28,775 nt of DNA from a virus, in IMG/VR virus record IMGVR_UViG_3300012201_000008, positions 1-28,775 of that record; one strand, written 5' to 3'. Numbering within the stretch: the first letter of the stretch is position 1; every line of letters begins with the position of its first letter. Positions 5,161 to 12,485 of this stretch are shown here, one piece after another. The position numbers and the translations under genes are program-made. The notes beneath the pieces were generated by a model, which worked only from the letters and a program-made list of their open reading frames with translations, did not search any database and had not been told where the DNA came from.

Positions 5161-7560
5161 TTGCCAGAACTCTTTGAATTCCAAAAACAAGCAGTGGAAT
5201 TTCTTCTCGACAAAAGATCTTGTCTTATTGGCGACGATATGGGTTTGGGCAAGACCGCGCAAGCTATCATTCTTGACAAAGAGCGAAGACTAAAACAACC
5301 AAACATAGTCAAAACTCCAAAGACGTTGGTAGTAACATACCTCGGCATCTTTTCTTCCTGGGAAAACCATTTCAAAGACTGGAATCCTGAACTTAGAGTA
5401 AAAACCATTGATAATAAAAACAGAGATCCATTTCTAAAAGCGTTAGCGTCTGACGATGCGGACGTTTTTATCTGTCATTGGCAGGTCTTGCGTATCATTG
5501 AAGATGAACTGGCAAGAATCAAATGGTTCCACCTTATATATGATGAATGTGTAGTTCCTGGAACAAGAATTTCAATACCCAATGGAGAAAAAAACATAGA
5601 GGATTTGGAAATTGGAGATGTAATATACGGTTATGATCATAAAGCCAACAAGGTTGTAGAGACTGAAGTAAAACAAACATTCACTCGCAATACAACCTCC
5701 AAACTATACAACATTAATAATGTTATCATGACCGGAAACCACCCTGTTTACACTAAAGAGTCGAAATATATCAATGCTTCTGCTCTGGACAGCATGTCCT
5801 ACACGCTGCTAAGATTAGAAGATGACCAAGAAAAAAACAGCAATGGTAGACAAGATCTGCGAGTGGTGCAACAAACCTTATCAGTGCGAGAGGTACCTAA
5901 AAGACAAGCGTCGATATTGCAGCAAGATATGCTCAAACCAATGGAAGGCTCAAGTATACCACAAAGAAGTGCCGCGAAGGAATACAGAAAAGCAGATTGC
6001 CGCCGCGAAAGCCAATTTGGAAAAGACTCGTCAAAGCCCGGCGATGTTGGAATATTTGCATTCAGATCGAAACCCATTCAACGATCCAGCGGTGAGGGCA
6101 AAGGCTCATCTAACACTAGCACAACAAGGATACAAACACCTAACTGGTGGAAATGGAAGCCTGTCAGTACCTCAATTACTACTTTACACCCAATTGCAGT
6201 TATTAACCAAACTAACTTGGTCGCTAGAGATTCCAGCAAAAACAATTGGGAAACACTATGTGATAGACATTGCCCACGTAGACTTGAAAATAGCAATAGA
6301 GGTGGATGGGAATTCTCACCTAACCAAAGAGCGTCAACGAATAGATCAAGAAAAGGACAAGTTTTTAACTTCAACTGGCTGGACAATTTTCCGATTTACC
6401 AACTCGGAGGTTCTAAAGGATTCGACGTTGTGTGTGAAAAAGGTACACGAGTGTATAATATCGAAACTGGAACAGGAAACTATTTTGCGAATGGAATCTT
6501 AGTCCATAACTGTCACGGACTACAAAACCGGAAATCTAAGCAAACAAAGTCAGCTAAGGAATTTAAGTCAGTATACAAGACTGGTCTCTCTGGTACTCCA
6601 GCATTTGACAAACCAGATGATTTGTGGTCAATCCTTAATTGGCTTTACCCAGATCATTGGTCTTCATACTGGCGATACTACAACAGACACATTATTTACA
6701 CAGACTATAATGGTTATCGGACAATAGTCGGTGTAGCACATGCTAACGAACTTCAACAACAGATGTCAGGCTTCTATCTTCGACGAAAGAAGGAAGAAGT
6801 GCTTCTAGACTTACCAGAAAAATATAACACCAAAATTGAAGTAGACTTACACCCAAAGCAAGCTCGCGCGTACGAAAGTATGAGACGTGACTTAGTAGCT
6901 TGGGTGGGTGAACATGAAGATGAGCCGATTTCTGCCCCAATTGTTATAGCACAACTTACTAGACTTCAACAATTTTCGGACGCATATGGGGAAATTTTAA
7001 CAGTTAAAAAACGTCGTCGGGCTCAGAGCGAATTAGAACGACAAAAATCTGGTGAGTGGGTACCATACGAGGAACAACAAATGTTCCTCACCGAACCGTC
7101 TACTAAGCTTGACGCATTAATCCAAACAATCGAATCCACAGTAGAGCAAGTGGTGGTATTTAGTCAATTCTCCCAAGTGATAAAGCTATTGGGGAAGAGG
7201 TTAGAGAGTGGCCACATTTCACACGGCCTATTCATCGGTGAGACATCCACTTCGGATAGGAAGCGTATCATCGATGAGTTTCAATCCGGAAAACTTAAGG
7301 TATTCGCCGGTACGATTGCGGCTGGCGGTACGGGCATTACGCTTACGGCCGCGTCGACAGTTGTATTCATTGATCGCTCGTGGTCTGCTGCAAACAATCT
7401 TCAAGCGGAAGATAGATTACATAGAATTGGACAGAAGAATGCCGTCCAGGTTATTGATATTATCTCTAGAGGAACAATTGACGCAAAACGCCATGAAGAA
7501 ATTGATCTAAAATGGAGTTGGATTAAACAGCTACTTGGTGAGGATGATGAAGATGACTAA
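5161..7560 (+). CDS. SNF2-family DNA helicase/translocase, intein-containing precursor, 799 aa
   Basis: A dsDNA-translocating ATPase of the SNF2/SF2 type. N-extein: FQKQAVEFLL, Walker A GDDMGLGKT (24-32), motif Ia (LVVTYLGIFSSW), and the first half of Walker B, IYDE (to residue 129). Residues 130-450 are an intein. C-extein resumes with CHGLQN, giving DECH after splicing, then motif III LSGTPAF, VVFSQFSQ, motif V AAGGTGITLT and motif VI DRLHRIGQ. The spliced protein is 478 aa, a compact SNF2 core without accessory domains, as usual in phages. The start is TTG 5161, with AGAGG at 5146-5150. It probably supports replication or recombination. The ATPase cannot be active before splicing because the intein splits Walker B. 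Confidence 0.93.
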   Translation: MPELFEFQKQAVEFLLDKRSCLIGDDMGLGKTAQAIILDKERRLKQPNIVKTPKTLVVTYLGIFSSWENHFKDWNPELRVKTIDNKNRDPFLKALASDDADVFICHWQVLRIIEDELARIKWFHLIYDECVVPGTRISIPNGEKNIEDLEIGDVIYGYDHKANKVVETEVKQTFTRNTTSKLYNINNVIMTGNHPVYTKESKYINASALDSMSYTLLRLEDDQEKNSNGRQDLRVVQQTLSVREVPKRQASILQQDMLKPMEGSSIPQRSAAKEYRKADCRRESQFGKDSSKPGDVGIFAFRSKPIQRSSGEGKGSSNTSTTRIQTPNWWKWKPVSTSITTLHPIAVINQTNLVARDSSKNNWETLCDRHCPRRLENSNRGGWEFSPNQRASTNRSRKGQVFNFNWLDNFPIYQLGGSKGFDVVCEKGTRVYNIETGTGNYFANGILVHNCHGLQNRKSKQTKSAKEFKSVYKTGLSGTPAFDKPDDLWSILNWLYPDHWSSYWRYYNRHIIYTDYNGYRTIVGVAHANELQQQMSGFYLRRKKEEVLLDLPEKYNTKIEVDLHPKQARAYESMRRDLVAWVGEHEDEPISAPIVIAQLTRLQQFSDAYGEILTVKKRRRAQSELERQKSGEWVPYEEQQMFLTEPSTKLDALIQTIESTVEQVVVFSQFSQVIKLLGKRLESGHISHGLFIGETSTSDRKRIIDEFQSGKLKVFAGTIAAGGTGITLTAASTVVFIDRSWSAANNLQAEDRLHRIGQKNAVQVIDIISRGTIDAKRHEEIDLKWSWIKQLLGEDDEDD
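5548..6510 (+). mobile_element. Class 1 intein in the helicase Walker B box, with out-of-frame nuclease ORF
   Basis: A 321-residue intein in the helicase frame. It begins with Cys1 (CVVPGTRISIPNG, block A), has block B MTGNHPVYT with the TxxH motif, and ends with block F RVYNIETGTGNYFAN and block G ILVHN before Cys+1. These are all the residues needed for standard class 1 splicing. Between the end of the N-splicing domain (about base 5825) and block F (about 6430) the helicase frame is open but encodes a polar Ser/Arg/Asn-rich, feature-poor stretch of roughly 195 residues, with no endonuclease motif. The nuclease lies in the +1 frame. So the element is a splicing domain in one frame and a homing-type nuclease in another. 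Confidence 0.9.
5822..6502 (+). CDS. Zinc-finger plus Vsr/DUF559-like homing endonuclease nested in the intein, 226 aa
   Basis: Encoded in the +1 frame relative to the helicase. N-terminal zinc finger C13-x2-C16, C22, C33-x3-C37. A segment near residues 84-97 (NPFNDPAVRAKAHL) resembles DNA-binding modules of phage homing endonucleases. The C-terminal nuclease has VIDIAHVD (D149), EVDGNSH (E160, D162, H166) and RIDQEKDKFL (D175, D179), then GWTIFRFTNSEVL: the layout of Vsr/DUF559-type nucleases, including the EDxHD homing group. The frame has a TAG at 5816-5818 just upstream, so ATG 5822 (or ATG 5843) is the earliest start. No good ribosome site is visible. The TAG at 6500-6502 is 8 bases before the intein end, so its last helix shares DNA with the splicing blocks F and G. 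Its likely role is spreading the intein. Confidence 0.85.
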   Translation: MTKKKTAMVDKICEWCNKPYQCERYLKDKRRYCSKICSNQWKAQVYHKEVPRRNTEKQIAAAKANLEKTRQSPAMLEYLHSDRNPFNDPAVRAKAHLTLAQQGYKHLTGGNGSLSVPQLLLYTQLQLLTKLTWSLEIPAKTIGKHYVIDIAHVDLKIAIEVDGNSHLTKERQRIDQEKDKFLTSTGWTIFRFTNSEVLKDSTLCVKKVHECIISKLEQETILRMES

Positions 7561-7753
7561 TAACATGCTTTGCTCTGGTGAAGATTGCCAATGCGATAAT
7601 GTATTCGTTGGAATACATGACGAAACAATAAAGGCAGCTATAAATGCATTAGAAGCGTGCATGAATAACAAAAACGAGCCAGAAGAATGTAGAGAATGTT
7701 ATAATCAAGCTCATCGAGAGCTGGTAGAAATTTTCACGGGGAAACCAAGATGA
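7553..7753 (+). CDS. Hypothetical Cys-rich protein, 66 aa
   Basis: Unrecognised. Contains CSGEDCQC near the N-terminus and CRECYNQAH near residue 48, so it may bind a metal. Mostly helical. The start is uncertain: ATG 7544, 7547 or 7553 all follow GAGG at 7540-7543; 7553 has the best spacing. It overlaps the helicase end and ends in an ATGA overlap. Confidence 0.55.
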   Translation: MTNNMLCSGEDCQCDNVFVGIHDETIKAAINALEACMNNKNEPEECRECYNQAHRELVEIFTGKPR

Positions 7754-7932
7754 AAATTGATGCTAGAAGCCAAGAAGTTAGAATTGCCGCTGCTAATCTT
7801 ACTCTTTATCTAATTGAATTTCAAACGGAAAAGAACCTCACCGACATAGAAATGATTCATATCTTGGCTGAATCTGTGGAAAAGTTAGCTTGGCGTATGG
7901 CACGAAAGGAACGTGGAAGGCTTGAAGATTAA
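7750..7932 (+). CDS. Hypothetical helical protein, 60 aa
   Basis: Unrecognised. All-helical pattern (VRIAAANLTLYLIEF; IEMIHILAESVEKLAWRM) with a basic end. ATGA overlap with the preceding gene indicates coupled translation. Confidence 0.6.
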   Translation: MKIDARSQEVRIAAANLTLYLIEFQTEKNLTDIEMIHILAESVEKLAWRMARKERGRLED

Positions 7933-8221
7933 AGATTTCAAAGCAATACCATGGCGAATAAAATCACTTATCACCAGAAAATTCACTTGGGTTGACCAGG
8001 TGGATGGGTCAGAGACGACAGTTAAAGAACATCTTAGTACGGCTTGGTCTATGGTTGGTATTCATAGTCATAATTGGTGGTGGGTCAAGAAGTACGGTAG
8101 GCTCCCCTGTGGATGCATGAAAAACCCGCTTACCAGACGAATGGTCTCACGCAGAATGTTCTGCGCAGAACATTTCCCACAATCTATAAGAGATGAAAAT
8201 GACTTACGAAGTGACTCCTGA
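7913..8221 (+). CDS. Hypothetical protein with Cys/His cluster, 102 aa
   Basis: Unrecognised. A Trp-rich middle (HSHNWWWVKKYG) is followed by LPCGCMKNP and FCAEHF, a C-x-C...C-x2-H set that could hold zinc. The C-terminal end is polar. GTG 7913 is assumed; TTG 7922 is possible. It overlaps genes on both sides. Confidence 0.5.
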   Translation: MEGLKIKDFKAIPWRIKSLITRKFTWVDQVDGSETTVKEHLSTAWSMVGIHSHNWWWVKKYGRLPCGCMKNPLTRRMVSRRMFCAEHFPQSIRDENDLRSDS

Positions 8222-8456
8222 AGAAATGCAAAACTTGTACGAACATGACGGTGCAGAAGGAATAGCACATGTGGTAAACTACTGGGTTGTACGAGCCAAA
8301 ATTGTTGAAAATATACAAAGAATGCAAGAAGAACGTGACGAAGCTCGTAAACTTGCGATAATGTTTAAGAAAATGTTCGGCGAAATGCCTGCCGGAATTG
8401 AAGAAATATTTCCAGAATTGGAGCAACTTCCCGAAGACCATTGGTTGTGGGAGTAA
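8193..8456 (+). CDS. Hypothetical acidic helical protein, 87 aa
   Basis: Unrecognised. Acidic, with a long central helix (VENIQRMQEERDEARKLAIMF) that may form a coiled coil, and an acidic C-terminus ending PEDHWLWE. ATG 8193 or 8199 are possible. It overlaps the previous gene by 29 bases. Confidence 0.6.
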   Translation: MKMTYEVTPEEMQNLYEHDGAEGIAHVVNYWVVRAKIVENIQRMQEERDEARKLAIMFKKMFGEMPAGIEEIFPELEQLPEDHWLWE

Positions 8457-8463
8457 GAAGTAA

Positions 8464-8658
8464 ATGGCCGAGTTTATGGGACACCACGAAGACCATATCA
8501 AGTCTTACGAAATGGCTAAGAAGGATCAAATAAGAAAACTATCCTATTCACGCAAGACCAAACTTATAGTTTCTACCTGTGCTATTGAGCGCTTTGAAGA
8601 TGAGCTAGATCAAAAAATGTGGTTGAAAGAAATGCTAGGCTATCTTTTTGGAATTTGA
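8464..8658 (+). CDS. Hypothetical protein, 64 aa
   Basis: Unrecognised small protein with His-rich N-terminus (MAEFMGHHEDHI) and a helical C-terminal half. ATG preceded by GGGAG at 8449-8453. The 79 bases between its stop and the next assigned start hold only a 16-codon ORF at 8658-8708, which I do not call. Confidence 0.55.
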   Translation: MAEFMGHHEDHIKSYEMAKKDQIRKLSYSRKTKLIVSTCAIERFEDELDQKMWLKEMLGYLFGI

Positions 8659-8737
8659 TGTGTATACTGGAACACACCGACGGTGTCAACATGACATACA
8701 TTGGCTGAAAATGCTTCTTCGTCGAAGAGGAGTAACA

Positions 8738-8938
8738 GTGGGCAATAAGATAAAGGTAACCTTTACTAAGACCATGTATTACGATCCAATTCATGACGAA
8801 GATACGAAAGGATTTACAATCGAGCAGATTGCAGAATTAGATTCACACCTTTTTGTTGATCACCAAATAAGCTGGGACGACCTGTTCGATCGTAGTGACG
8901 TTATTTTTGAGGCGGTCCACAATGACGAAGATGATTAG
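8738..8938 (+). CDS. Hypothetical protein, 66 aa
   Basis: Unrecognised. Beta-strand N-terminus (KIKVTFTKTMYY) and acidic C-terminal half. The frame is open from 8648, but GTG 8738 is chosen because AGAGGAG lies 6 bases before it; ATG 8711 is an alternative that would add nine basic residues. Overlaps the next start. Confidence 0.55.
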   Translation: MGNKIKVTFTKTMYYDPIHDEDTKGFTIEQIAELDSHLFVDHQISWDDLFDRSDVIFEAVHNDEDD

Positions 8939-9131
8939 ACTCGTAAGAACTGAAGTTTATGAGTACGAACCAAACCTCAGCGATGGTGCATACATGGAGT
9001 GTGATATAAAAACTATTGAAGATGCACTTGAACTCGACAAAAAAGATCTAGAAGCTGGAAAAGTTCATCCAAGCGATTTGGTCATAGAAGATCCTACAAC
9101 TACTCACGAGTGGTCGATCGTAGATGTCTGA
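8922..9131 (+). CDS. Hypothetical protein, 69 aa
   Basis: Unrecognised. Strand-rich start (IRLVRTEVYEYEPN), then an acidic helix (IEDALELDKKDLEAG). ATG 8922 follows GAGG at 8909-8912. It overlaps both neighbours by a few bases, in keeping with an operon of coupled small genes. Confidence 0.6.
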   Translation: MTKMIRLVRTEVYEYEPNLSDGAYMECDIKTIEDALELDKKDLEAGKVHPSDLVIEDPTTTHEWSIVDV

Positions 9132-9354
9132 CGACCAAAAACAAACCACTGAATCAGAATGGTATACCCCCAAAGATGTAGGAAAATTGTTTGGTCTTGA
9201 TCCCAAAACAATAATTAGGTGGGATATTACTGGAAAACTTAAAGCACATAAAGTTACAGTAATTCGTACCCTTGGTGGGCATAGAAGATATTCCAAAGAA
9301 GATATAGACAGGCTATATCAAGAACTTAACCCAAAGGACAAGAGTGGATCTTAA
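9124..9354 (+). CDS. BldC/MerR-type DNA-binding protein, 76 aa
   Basis: Winged helix-turn-helix of the BldC/excisionase type: YTPKDVGKLFGLDPKTIIRW is the helix-turn-helix and IRTLGGHRRYSKEDI the conserved wing with its GGHRRY signature. BldC-like proteins are short actinobacterial regulators binding direct repeats; phage versions also serve as excisionases. No integrase is present in this window, so a transcriptional role is the safer inference. ATG overlaps the previous gene's end. Confidence 0.85.
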   Translation: MSDDQKQTTESEWYTPKDVGKLFGLDPKTIIRWDITGKLKAHKVTVIRTLGGHRRYSKEDIDRLYQELNPKDKSGS

Positions 9355-11587
9355 AGATTACATCGACAGAAATTTGTGTCATAGCATCCACACCTCTGAG
9401 CGTCGATCGCGACGTTCATGTCCACGTCGCCATGCCTGGGCATACAGAGACATGTATTATCCGAAGGTTACACCAGGTCAATTAGAGTTTGGTGTCTGGT
9501 TCCACCGGGCAATGGAGATATTCTACGAACCATCTACCTGGGGGAAGGATCCAGAAACACAAAAATTCCTTGCTCTCAAAGCATTTCGTGATGCTGCCGA
9601 CCATGGCCTCAAGGAATATCGCAGACTTAATGGAGAGCCAGAAGTTGATGTCCTAAACGATTACAAAGATCGACTTCAGCTCGGCCTAAACATGTTTAGA
9701 CATTATGCCGAAAATGTTAGCCCACAATACGACCAGAATCTAACTCCTGTCGAGGTAGAAGTACCGTTTGAGGTTCCTATCCTTTCTCCACAGGGGGAGG
9801 GCATCTGGTGTAAATGTGAACAATGTTGGAAAAAGTTTAGAGTATGGTGCTACAAACAGAATAATCATGGATCATTTAAAAACACACTTGGTGGTTCAGT
9901 CCGAGTCACAGACAATAATGCCACAAAATATTGGCTAGGTTTGCCCGTAACGTACGGCGGACGACTAGATATGTTGGCTAAAGACAATTTAGATAGATAC
10001 TGGATCACTGACTGGAAGCAACAACCTTTGGATTCTCCAGTGCTGACGCCCAATGGTTGGGTCAAAATGGGTGAGTTAGATGTTGGTGATTATGTAATTG
10101 GTAGCGATGGGAAACCTACCAAGGTAATTGGTGTTTATCCAAAAGGTCAACACGAGGTCTATGAAGTAGTATTCTATGATAAGACTAAAGTAGAATGCTC
10201 CAAAGATCATGCTTGGTTTGTGAAAGATATCTTTGGTAAATTCAATGTTAAAGAAGCTCAAGAGATTCTAAATAAGGCAAATTATCAGCGATACTCAGTA
10301 CAACTTCCCACCAGTCCTATAGAATTCAATAACCAAAATGACTTTCTATCTATGCACCCATATGTGCTAGGATCGCTTATTGGTGACGGCTACTTTGGTG
10401 GACATACTTTAGCTTATGCATCTCAGTCAGGTGAAACTGTAGATCTTCTCAAACATTTCGCCGAAGACTCAGTTGATATTAGAGACGATAGAGAATCAAA
10501 TGGAACTCGTTGGATAATAAGTGGACCTTGGAAAGGTCAACTAAAGGAACTTGGGCTCTGGGGTAAGCTATCAGGAGAAAAGTTTATACCAAAACAATAC
10601 CTGTTTGCTTCTGTGCCAGAAAGAATAAATCTTTTAAGAGGTCTAGCGGATACAGATGGTAATACCGGAATACTTCGAATCACTACAACCAGTCAACGGC
10701 TTGCAAATGACATCAGACACCTGATTTGGTCGCTCGGTGGACTTGCAAGTTTAAACGTTTCACAGGAACGATTACATCAAAATGGTCACACTATTAACGT
10801 TCCACAATATGGTATTAACTATTGGATTCCGGAATGGATTGAACCAAATCTCCTCATAAGAAAAAGAATCGGAAGACAAAGTAGAACAAAAGGATTTCAC
10901 AGAGGAATTAAGGAAGTTCGCGCAACTGGCTCAATGAAGGAGATGCAGTGTATCCGCGTTGAAGCAAAAGACAACCTCTATATGACAAATAATTTTATTC
11001 TTACTCATAATACTACTGCTCGAATGTTAAACGAAGGAACCGAGGAAGCTTTTCTTGAACTTGACGATCAGATTTCTAGTTATTGCTGGTCTTTATCTAA
11101 AGTTGGGATACCTGTCGCTGGTTTTATTTACGTTGAAATTAAGAAGGCTTACCCTCAACCTCCAAAACAACTAGCAAGACCATATAAAGGACGATCGTAT
11201 TCCACTGATAAACAAAATCTCACTACTTACAAACAATTCACCGAGTTCATTAAGGAACATGATCAGCAGGCTTTGGTGGACGGAGTTTATGATGAATATC
11301 TCAATTGGTTAAAAAACGATGGACCAAAATTCCACCAACGCCATCAAATCCACAAAAATGACTACGAGATCGACCAGATCGGAAGAAATATATATTTAGA
11401 AGCACTTGACATGATTGAGCGACCTAGAGATTATCCGACACCTGGCAGGTTTTCTTGTCCAACTTGTTTGTATCGTCAACCTTGTCTAGGCAAGAATCAA
11501 GGGGAACATTATGAATATACTCTCCAGACTCTTTTCGAAAAGAAAGAAAAACACTATTGGGAAGACCGAGAACCAAGCACAGAATGA
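9344..11587 (+). CDS. RecB/Cas4-type PD-(D/E)XK nuclease, intein-containing precursor, 747 aa
   Basis: Likely DNA exonuclease acting with the recombination proteins downstream. The N-extein has SCPRRHAWAYRD with the first cluster cysteine, then FGVWFHRAMEIFY (the conserved His helix), a Cys-rich insertion (CKCEQCWKKF), and the catalytic GGRLDML. The DWK of the DxK active site ends at residue 225, where an intein (226-556) is inserted; the C-extein resumes TTARMLN. The C-terminus has CPTCLYRQPC, giving with the N-terminal Cys the four ligands of a Cas4/AddB-type Fe-S cluster. The mature protein is 416 aa. GTG start after AAAGGA at 9334-9339, overlapping the BldC-like gene. Splicing is needed to join the catalytic Lys with its flanking helix. 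Confidence 0.9.
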   Translation: MDLKDYIDRNLCHSIHTSERRSRRSCPRRHAWAYRDMYYPKVTPGQLEFGVWFHRAMEIFYEPSTWGKDPETQKFLALKAFRDAADHGLKEYRRLNGEPEVDVLNDYKDRLQLGLNMFRHYAENVSPQYDQNLTPVEVEVPFEVPILSPQGEGIWCKCEQCWKKFRVWCYKQNNHGSFKNTLGGSVRVTDNNATKYWLGLPVTYGGRLDMLAKDNLDRYWITDWKQQPLDSPVLTPNGWVKMGELDVGDYVIGSDGKPTKVIGVYPKGQHEVYEVVFYDKTKVECSKDHAWFVKDIFGKFNVKEAQEILNKANYQRYSVQLPTSPIEFNNQNDFLSMHPYVLGSLIGDGYFGGHTLAYASQSGETVDLLKHFAEDSVDIRDDRESNGTRWIISGPWKGQLKELGLWGKLSGEKFIPKQYLFASVPERINLLRGLADTDGNTGILRITTTSQRLANDIRHLIWSLGGLASLNVSQERLHQNGHTINVPQYGINYWIPEWIEPNLLIRKRIGRQSRTKGFHRGIKEVRATGSMKEMQCIRVEAKDNLYMTNNFILTHNTTARMLNEGTEEAFLELDDQISSYCWSLSKVGIPVAGFIYVEIKKAYPQPPKQLARPYKGRSYSTDKQNLTTYKQFTEFIKEHDQQALVDGVYDEYLNWLKNDGPKFHQRHQIHKNDYEIDQIGRNIYLEALDMIERPRDYPTPGRFSCPTCLYRQPCLGKNQGEHYEYTLQTLFEKKEKHYWEDREPSTE
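10019..11011 (+). mobile_element. Class 3 (WCT) intein with LAGLIDADG endonuclease in the nuclease active site
   Basis: 331-residue intein starting with Gln (QQPLDSPVLTPNGW), so the usual Cys/Ser/Thr nucleophile at position 1 is missing. It carries the three residues that define class 3: Trp66 in block B (SKDHAWFV, two after His64), Cys311 at block F position 4 (MQCIRV) and Thr329 before His330-Asn331 (ILTHN). The +1 residue is Thr. Class 3 inteins use the block F Cys as first nucleophile. A LAGLIDADG homing endonuclease is present: LGSLIGDGYFGG and LLRGLADTDG keep both acidic motif residues, so it may be active. Confidence 0.92.
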
Positions 11588-11780
11588 AACAATTACCGAT
11601 ATTGGATATATGTCTCTATCACAGGAGCTACAAGACGAACTGTTAGGGAAGCTACCAGCAAATAAGACCTTACCTGAGCAGCTAGAGTATCCAGATCGGT
11701 CGCGAATGGTTTGGTGTTTAATATCAAACAAATATGTGGACGAGTTTCATGAGATGTGTGGGCATGAAAACAGCAGATGA
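11511..11780 (+). CDS. Hypothetical protein, 89 aa
   Basis: Unrecognised. Basic N-terminus (LFSKRKKNTIGK) and a helical middle (LSQELQDELLGKL). ATG 11511 follows AAGGGGA at about 8 bases. It overlaps the nuclease gene end by 77 bases, which lowers certainty of the first part. Confidence 0.5.
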   Translation: MNILSRLFSKRKKNTIGKTENQAQNETITDIGYMSLSQELQDELLGKLPANKTLPEQLEYPDRSRMVWCLISNKYVDEFHEMCGHENSR

Positions 11781-12036
11781 ATTGGTGCAAGAGATCATAG
11801 ATGACTCCGTAAAACTAGTTTATCCACCTGGTACAGGAAGTGATGAATTTAAATACTACAGGTCTTTGACCAAAAATGCACGAATACACGCTGAACGTAA
11901 GAGAACTCTTACCATGGCAATCGTCTCAAGAGAGCATTTCTATTCAACACTTTCGCAAGAAGGCAAAGAGAATATAATTCCAGAATTAGATAAACTATTG
12001 AAGATATTAATAGATTGGAGAATAAGTCTTGAGTGA
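11764..12036 (+). CDS. Hypothetical helical protein, 90 aa
   Basis: Unrecognised. Helical, with mixed charge (ADELVQEIIDDSVKL; PELDKLLKILIDW). ATG 11764 is chosen because it keeps the overlap with the preceding gene short; GTG/ATG starts up to 11734 are possible. Confidence 0.55.
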   Translation: MKTADELVQEIIDDSVKLVYPPGTGSDEFKYYRSLTKNARIHAERKRTLTMAIVSREHFYSTLSQEGKENIIPELDKLLKILIDWRISLE

Positions 12037-12229
12037 AGAATCTGTCAGAAAAGATTGGGAATATTTCAAACTTGAATTTGATCCAAACCCAAGTGAGAAA
12101 TATCCATTCGGATATTGGGATTGTTACATAGTGCCTGGATTTGATGGTGTAGGACCAACACCGGAGATAGCAATGGCGCAAGCTATTATTGGGATGTCAA
12201 AATATGTAATGGGATTAGATGATGGATAA
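12029..12229 (+). CDS. Hypothetical protein, 66 aa
   Basis: Unrecognised. Pattern of strand (YWDCYIVPGFDGVG) and helix (TPEIAMAQAIIGMSKYV), resembling small HicB-like or DUF folds with a partial substrate-like strand-helix unit, but no family can be named. TTG start at 12029, overlapping the previous stop, after GGAG at 12015-12018. Confidence 0.5.
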   Translation: MSEESVRKDWEYFKLEFDPNPSEKYPFGYWDCYIVPGFDGVGPTPEIAMAQAIIGMSKYVMGLDDG

Positions 12230-12485
12230 AATACCTTGTTTCGTTTGTGGAAAAGCACTAGAAAGTGTGTTTCCTGATCTGTACCAACCTTACGATGCGA
12301 CAAGTTTCGTGAGTTATGGACATTACGGATCTACAGTATTTGATCCTATGGATGGCACATACTTGAGAATAATAATTTGTGACGAACATTTAAAGGAAAG
12401 ACACGAGGCTGTTTTTATCTGTAAAAGAATAGAAAAGACTTTTGAGGTCACTTCAGAGCCGTGGAACCCAAATGAAGAAAACTGA
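12219..12485 (+). CDS. Putative zinc-binding protein, 88 aa
   Basis: CFVCGK near residue 7 and ICDEHLKERH near residue 53 give a C-x2-C...C-x2-H ligand set typical of small zinc-binding phage proteins. The rest is beta-rich. Function unknown. ATG 12219 or 12222; overlaps the preceding gene by 11 bases. Confidence 0.6.
   Translation: MMDKIPCFVCGKALESVFPDLYQPYDATSFVSYGHYGSTVFDPMDGTYLRIIICDEHLKERHEAVFICKRIEKTFEVTSEPWNPNEEN

Noticed and set aside
5832-5849. Standard -1 frameshift as the direct way to express the nested nuclease
   Set aside because: The heptamer is in register, but a -1 shift leads to a stop at 5847-5849, not to the nuclease frame, which needs +1. Kept only as a possible reinitiation route.
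5799-6386. Two minus-strand open frames opposite the intein
   Set aside because: They are shadows of the two plus-strand frames; their translations are Ser/Leu/Cys-rich with no motif.
8658-8708. 16-codon ORF starting at a TGATG overlap
   Set aside because: Too short to support; no recognisable peptide, and the following gene has its own strong ribosome site.
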